24,714 nt of DNA, taken from positions 1 to 24,714 of the forward strand of contig NZ_CBFHLV010000050.1 in NCBI RefSeq assembly GCF_965656765.1, given 5' to 3'. Under the pieces are notes generated by a model. That model had not been told where the DNA came from and searched no databases. It saw only the letters and a list, made by a program, of their open reading frames with translations. The number at the start of each line of letters is the position of its first letter. The stretch's first letter is position 1. This document shows, piece by piece, positions 22,287-24,714 of the stretch. Made by a program: the position numbers and the translations under genes. The stretch is from Marivita sp965656765. Lineage in GTDB: Bacteria; Pseudomonadota; Alphaproteobacteria; Rhodobacterales; Rhodobacteraceae.

Positions 22287-23147
22287 TCAGTTCACGATAT
22301 TGGTTTCAAGAGCCTTCAGACTCCGCGATGCGGCTTCGAAATGCTGCGGGTGGGTTTCGATTGCTTCGCGCATGAGGCCCTGACCGGTGACAACATCGCC
22401 GCGCTTGACCGCTGCCAATCCCATCGTGTGCAATAGTTCGGCGCGTTCGATCTGGCTCATCGGGACGACGGGCAAAACGTAGTTACCCTGCGCGCCACGG
22501 GCGAGAACGAGGTTGTTCTTGGCGGTGAAAAGCGACCCGTCGTTGCGGATCGCTTCGGTGAACAGGCGTTCTGCGCCGGAATAATCGCCGCGCGTCAACT
22601 TGGAGAAACCCCAGTTGTTCATGACCGATGCGGGGGTCGTGGTAAGCCCCACGGCAGTTTCATAAAAGCTGTCGGCTTTGTCCCACTGTTTTTTGCTGTC
22701 CGCGATCATCGCTTCTAGGCGATAGCGTTTGTATGTCTCGTGGGTTGGGGGAATGGCGTTCAGCACAGTTTCCGCGCGATCCCATTCGTTGTTTCGGATC
22801 AGCGCATCCCCCAGCTCGACGCGATCATCATTTGTGGACGCCTCGTTTTCGACAACGCGTGCCCAAGCTGCAACACCTTCGGTGTGGCGTTTGGCGCGGA
22901 TCAGAGAGATCGCAAGCCCTCGGGACAGGTCTATGCGGTCGGGTTCTGCACTGCTGGCACGTTGGAAATACGATACTGCTTCATTTGGGTCCGAAACCGA
23001 CAGCATAACGTCGTTCAGATTGGTGCCGTCGATGACGTTGACCCCCTGAAATTCACGGTCAACTGCTTCTGTATCAATGCCCTGCTCGCATCCAGCAAGC
23101 AAGAACGCCCATGTGACACACAGGGAAACGATAAAGGGATGGCGCAT
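22287..23147 (-). CDS. TPR-repeat lipoprotein, second TadD-like protein
   Basis: A 286-residue protein with a lipoprotein signal: the hydrophobic stretch 5-16 is followed by lipobox LAGC with Cys20. The rest is a series of helical repeats of about 34 residues resembling tetratricopeptide repeats (for example DRIDLSRGLAISLIRAKRHTE, and NNWGFSKLTRGDYSGAERLF near 178-197). It is expected at the inner face of the outer membrane, where TadD acts like a pilotin or scaffold for the RcpA secretin. It has AAGGACG upstream of its ATG and lies 28 bases after tadD. Two TPR lipoproteins in a row suggest duplication or division of TadD function. Confidence 0.8.
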   Translation of the reverse strand: MRHPFIVSLCVTWAFLLAGCEQGIDTEAVDREFQGVNVIDGTNLNDVMLSVSDPNEAVSYFQRASSAEPDRIDLSRGLAISLIRAKRHTEGVAAWARVVENEASTNDDRVELGDALIRNNEWDRAETVLNAIPPTHETYKRYRLEAMIADSKKQWDKADSFYETAVGLTTTPASVMNNWGFSKLTRGDYSGAERLFTEAIRNDGSLFTAKNNLVLARGAQGNYVLPVVPMSQIERAELLHTMGLAAVKRGDVVTGQGLMREAIETHPQHFEAASRSLKALETNIVN

Positions 23148-23175
23148 TTTTGCGTCCTTTTACTGCTCTGCCTCA

Positions 23176-23736
23176 TTACTGTGTCGGGCGGATTAAGAAA
23201 TCACTGCTGCCGCGCCGCACGAGTTTGTATTCTTGTTCTATTTCCGCACCATACTGCGAATTTTCCAATTTTGCGAGTGCCAAGCGAAGATTATCGCGAA
23301 TTGCAACACTTTCGCCATTATCGAGCGCGAACGCCCTGCGGAAAACCTGCGCTGCTTCGGCTGTTTTGCCCTTTTCAATGAGGACAACACCCAGGTTGTT
23401 CCAGGCATCCGGGCTGTCGCGGTCGTCTTTGGTGGCGCGTCGCAGCAACTCTTCGGCCTGGTTTAATCGTCCAAGGGCCAGGTTTGCCGATCCCAAGGAC
23501 GACACAACTTCGGGTGTCAGCCCCTGTTCGGCGGCGGCCAATCGGAACGAGCTGAGAGCGAGTTCGAATTCCCGCGCCGCCATAAGCCGGTGACCGACGG
23601 TCAGTTGATCCACAGCCGCGCCACGAGGGTCGATACTGGGTGCAAAAACAGCATCGTCAGACGTGGAAAAGCCGCCCGGTCCACAGGCGGCCAATCCGAA
23701 ACAGAATGATAAGGCGCAAATTCGGCCGAGCATCAT
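23176..23736 (-). CDS. tadD: TadD-like TPR lipoprotein of the Flp pilus assembly
   Basis: A 186-residue protein beginning MMLGRICALSFCFGLAACG, a lipoprotein signal with lipobox LAAC and Cys18. The body contains three or more TPR units (for example SLGSANLALGRLNQAEELLRR and NNLGVVLIEKGKTAEAAQVFRRA). TadD is an outer-membrane-attached TPR protein needed for Flp pilus secretion. It starts 4 bases after the tadC stop. Two Met codons occur at the start; either is possible. Confidence 0.82.
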   Translation of the reverse strand: MMLGRICALSFCFGLAACGPGGFSTSDDAVFAPSIDPRGAAVDQLTVGHRLMAAREFELALSSFRLAAAEQGLTPEVVSSLGSANLALGRLNQAEELLRRATKDDRDSPDAWNNLGVVLIEKGKTAEAAQVFRRAFALDNGESVAIRDNLRLALAKLENSQYGAEIEQEYKLVRRGSSDFLIRPTQ

Positions 23737-23740
23737 TGGG

Positions 23741-24714
23741 TTAGTTCATTCCTAGTTCGCCCAGTTTTTGAATGCCGACAACAGATGGACCCACGAGGAT
23801 GATCAACAGTGGCGGCACCGTAAACATCATAGTGGTCAAAGTCATTTTGGTTGGCAACTTGTTTGCCTTCTCTTCGGCGCGCATCACGCGTTTATCTCGC
23901 ATCTCGGCCGCATAAACCCGAAGCGCGTCGGAAATTGGAGTACCAAAACTCTGGCTTTGATTGAGAACGGTCACAAAGGACATCACATCCTGCACGCCAC
24001 AGCGTTCTCCCATATCGTTCAAAACAGACGCTTTGTCTTTACCCGCCTTCATCTCAAAACTCACCAACTCGAACTCGTCGGCGAGGCTGGGATAAGACGC
24101 GCGCAATTCCTTGCTAACCCTAACGATGGCCTGATCCATTGACTGACCGGCCTCGACGCAGACGAGCATCATGTCGAGACTGTCTGGAAAGCCGCCTTCA
24201 ATTTCTTCTTGGCGCTTCTGAACGCGGCTGGTGATCCAGTATTTCGGGAACATGTATCCTGCCGCACCTGGGCCGAGGATATACATTACGGTTTGCTGGG
24301 TTGTGGCGGTGGACGGGTCCAAAACAAAAAAGAAATAGCCAAGACCAAGCAGCAGCCCACCTATGCCGAGCGCAAACTGTGCAAAGTAGTAGATCTGAAC
24401 CGCGTCTTTGGTCCGGTAGCCCGCTTGCAAGAGCTTCATCCGAACGTCAGACAGTTCCTTGGCATCCTGTGGCTCAAGGAATTGCGCATATTTGTTGAGC
24501 TTTTGGTTCTTCTGCTTTTCACGCAGCACCGCGCGCGTGTTGGCGTCGATTTCTTTGCGGCCCGCATTTGCGTCCAGTCGATCCATAGGGTTCGACCGCG
24601 ACATAAAGAACATTGGTATTGCGAGAACCAACAACAAGATACCAAGGCCGGCGATGATGATCATCGGTCCGGCCGGCCCCAAGAGGTTGTAGGCGAATTG
24701 GTTAAAAGCTTGCA
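23741..24714 (-). CDS. tadC: TadC, inner-membrane platform protein of the Flp pilus (5' end outside window)
   Basis: A type II secretion F-domain protein. At least 323 residues are visible and the frame is open to the edge of the window, so the real start lies beyond it; a TTG at 24682 has no ribosome binding site and is unlikely. A hydrophobic helix follows GPAGPM near the start. Then come a cytoplasmic charged region, further helices (FALGIGGLLLGLGYFFFVL), the T2SSF signature region GGFPDSLDMMLVCVEAGQSMDQAI with FELVSFEMKAGK, and a C-terminal hydrophobic hairpin (MTLTTMMFTVPPLLIILVGP). TadB and TadC together form the platform moved by the TadA ATPase; tadB would be expected just outside the window. 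Confidence 0.88.
   Translation of the reverse strand, partial: QAFNQFAYNLLGPAGPMIIIAGLGILLLVLAIPMFFMSRSNPMDRLDANAGRKEIDANTRAVLREKQKNQKLNKYAQFLEPQDAKELSDVRMKLLQAGYRTKDAVQIYYFAQFALGIGGLLLGLGYFFFVLDPSTATTQQTVMYILGPGAAGYMFPKYWITSRVQKRQEEIEGGFPDSLDMMLVCVEAGQSMDQAIVRVSKELRASYPSLADEFELVSFEMKAGKDKASVLNDMGERCGVQDVMSFVTVLNQSQSFGTPISDALRVYAAEMRDKRVMRAEEKANKLPTKMTLTTMMFTVPPLLIILVGPSVVGIQKLGELGMN

Noticed and set aside
21520..22383. 287-codon plus-strand frame opposite the ATPase and prepilin peptidase genes
   Set aside because: It runs antisense to two genes with intact motifs, and its composition is typical of a shadow frame.

Overview
The window reads as chromosomal DNA of an alphaproteobacterium, most likely a Rhodobacteraceae / Roseobacter-group member. 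The reasons are the compact GC-rich operons with ATGA and TAATG overlaps, a paa cluster that carries paaX and paaZ, a BMP-type ABC transporter operon, and a tad pilus locus ending in a prepilin peptidase and an AAA ATPase. No phage, insertion sequence or CRISPR array is visible.

Layout. (1) 1-1299: a sparse leading region, then a membrane-anchored M15-type zinc peptidase. (2) 1433-3874, + strand: three overlapping genes matching the lower 4,5-cleavage (gallate/protocatechuate) pathway: 4-oxalomesaconate hydratase (PIG-L type, galB), CHA/HMG aldolase (RraA type, galC/ligK) and 4-oxalomesaconate tautomerase (PrpF type, galD). No ring-cleaving dioxygenase and no regulator are present. (3) 11005-3877, - strand: a six-gene operon with a CodA-like deaminase, a Tat-exported BMP binding protein, an amidase-signature hydrolase, a double-cassette ABC ATPase and two permeases. 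It looks like an uptake-and-hydrolysis module for a nitrogen heterocycle or nucleobase-like compound. It converges on galD with a 2-bp gap and one shared hairpin.

(4) 11237-19976: the phenylacetate (paa) cluster in three transcription units: paaA-DUF3291-paaBCDE (-), paaI-paaK (+) and paaZ-paaX (-). It covers activation (PaaK), ring 1,2-epoxidation (PaaABCE with maturation factor PaaD), thioesterase rescue (PaaI), ring opening and aldehyde oxidation (PaaZ) and the PaaX repressor. The later beta-oxidation genes (paaG, F, H, J) are absent. The unusual element is a DUF3291 gene inserted between paaA and paaB and translationally coupled to paaA. (5) 20173-20249: a CAU-anticodon tRNA gene. (6) 24714-20385, - strand: the distal end of a tad (Flp pilus) locus: tadC (running off the window), two TPR lipoproteins, a prepilin peptidase and an AAA ATPase.

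The best candidates for something undescribed are the DUF3291 protein inside the monooxygenase operon, and the heterocycle module (deaminase with a changed active-site residue, amidase and transporter) beside an orphan oxalomesaconate cassette. All assignments come from reading motifs and recalling family sequences; no database search was run.
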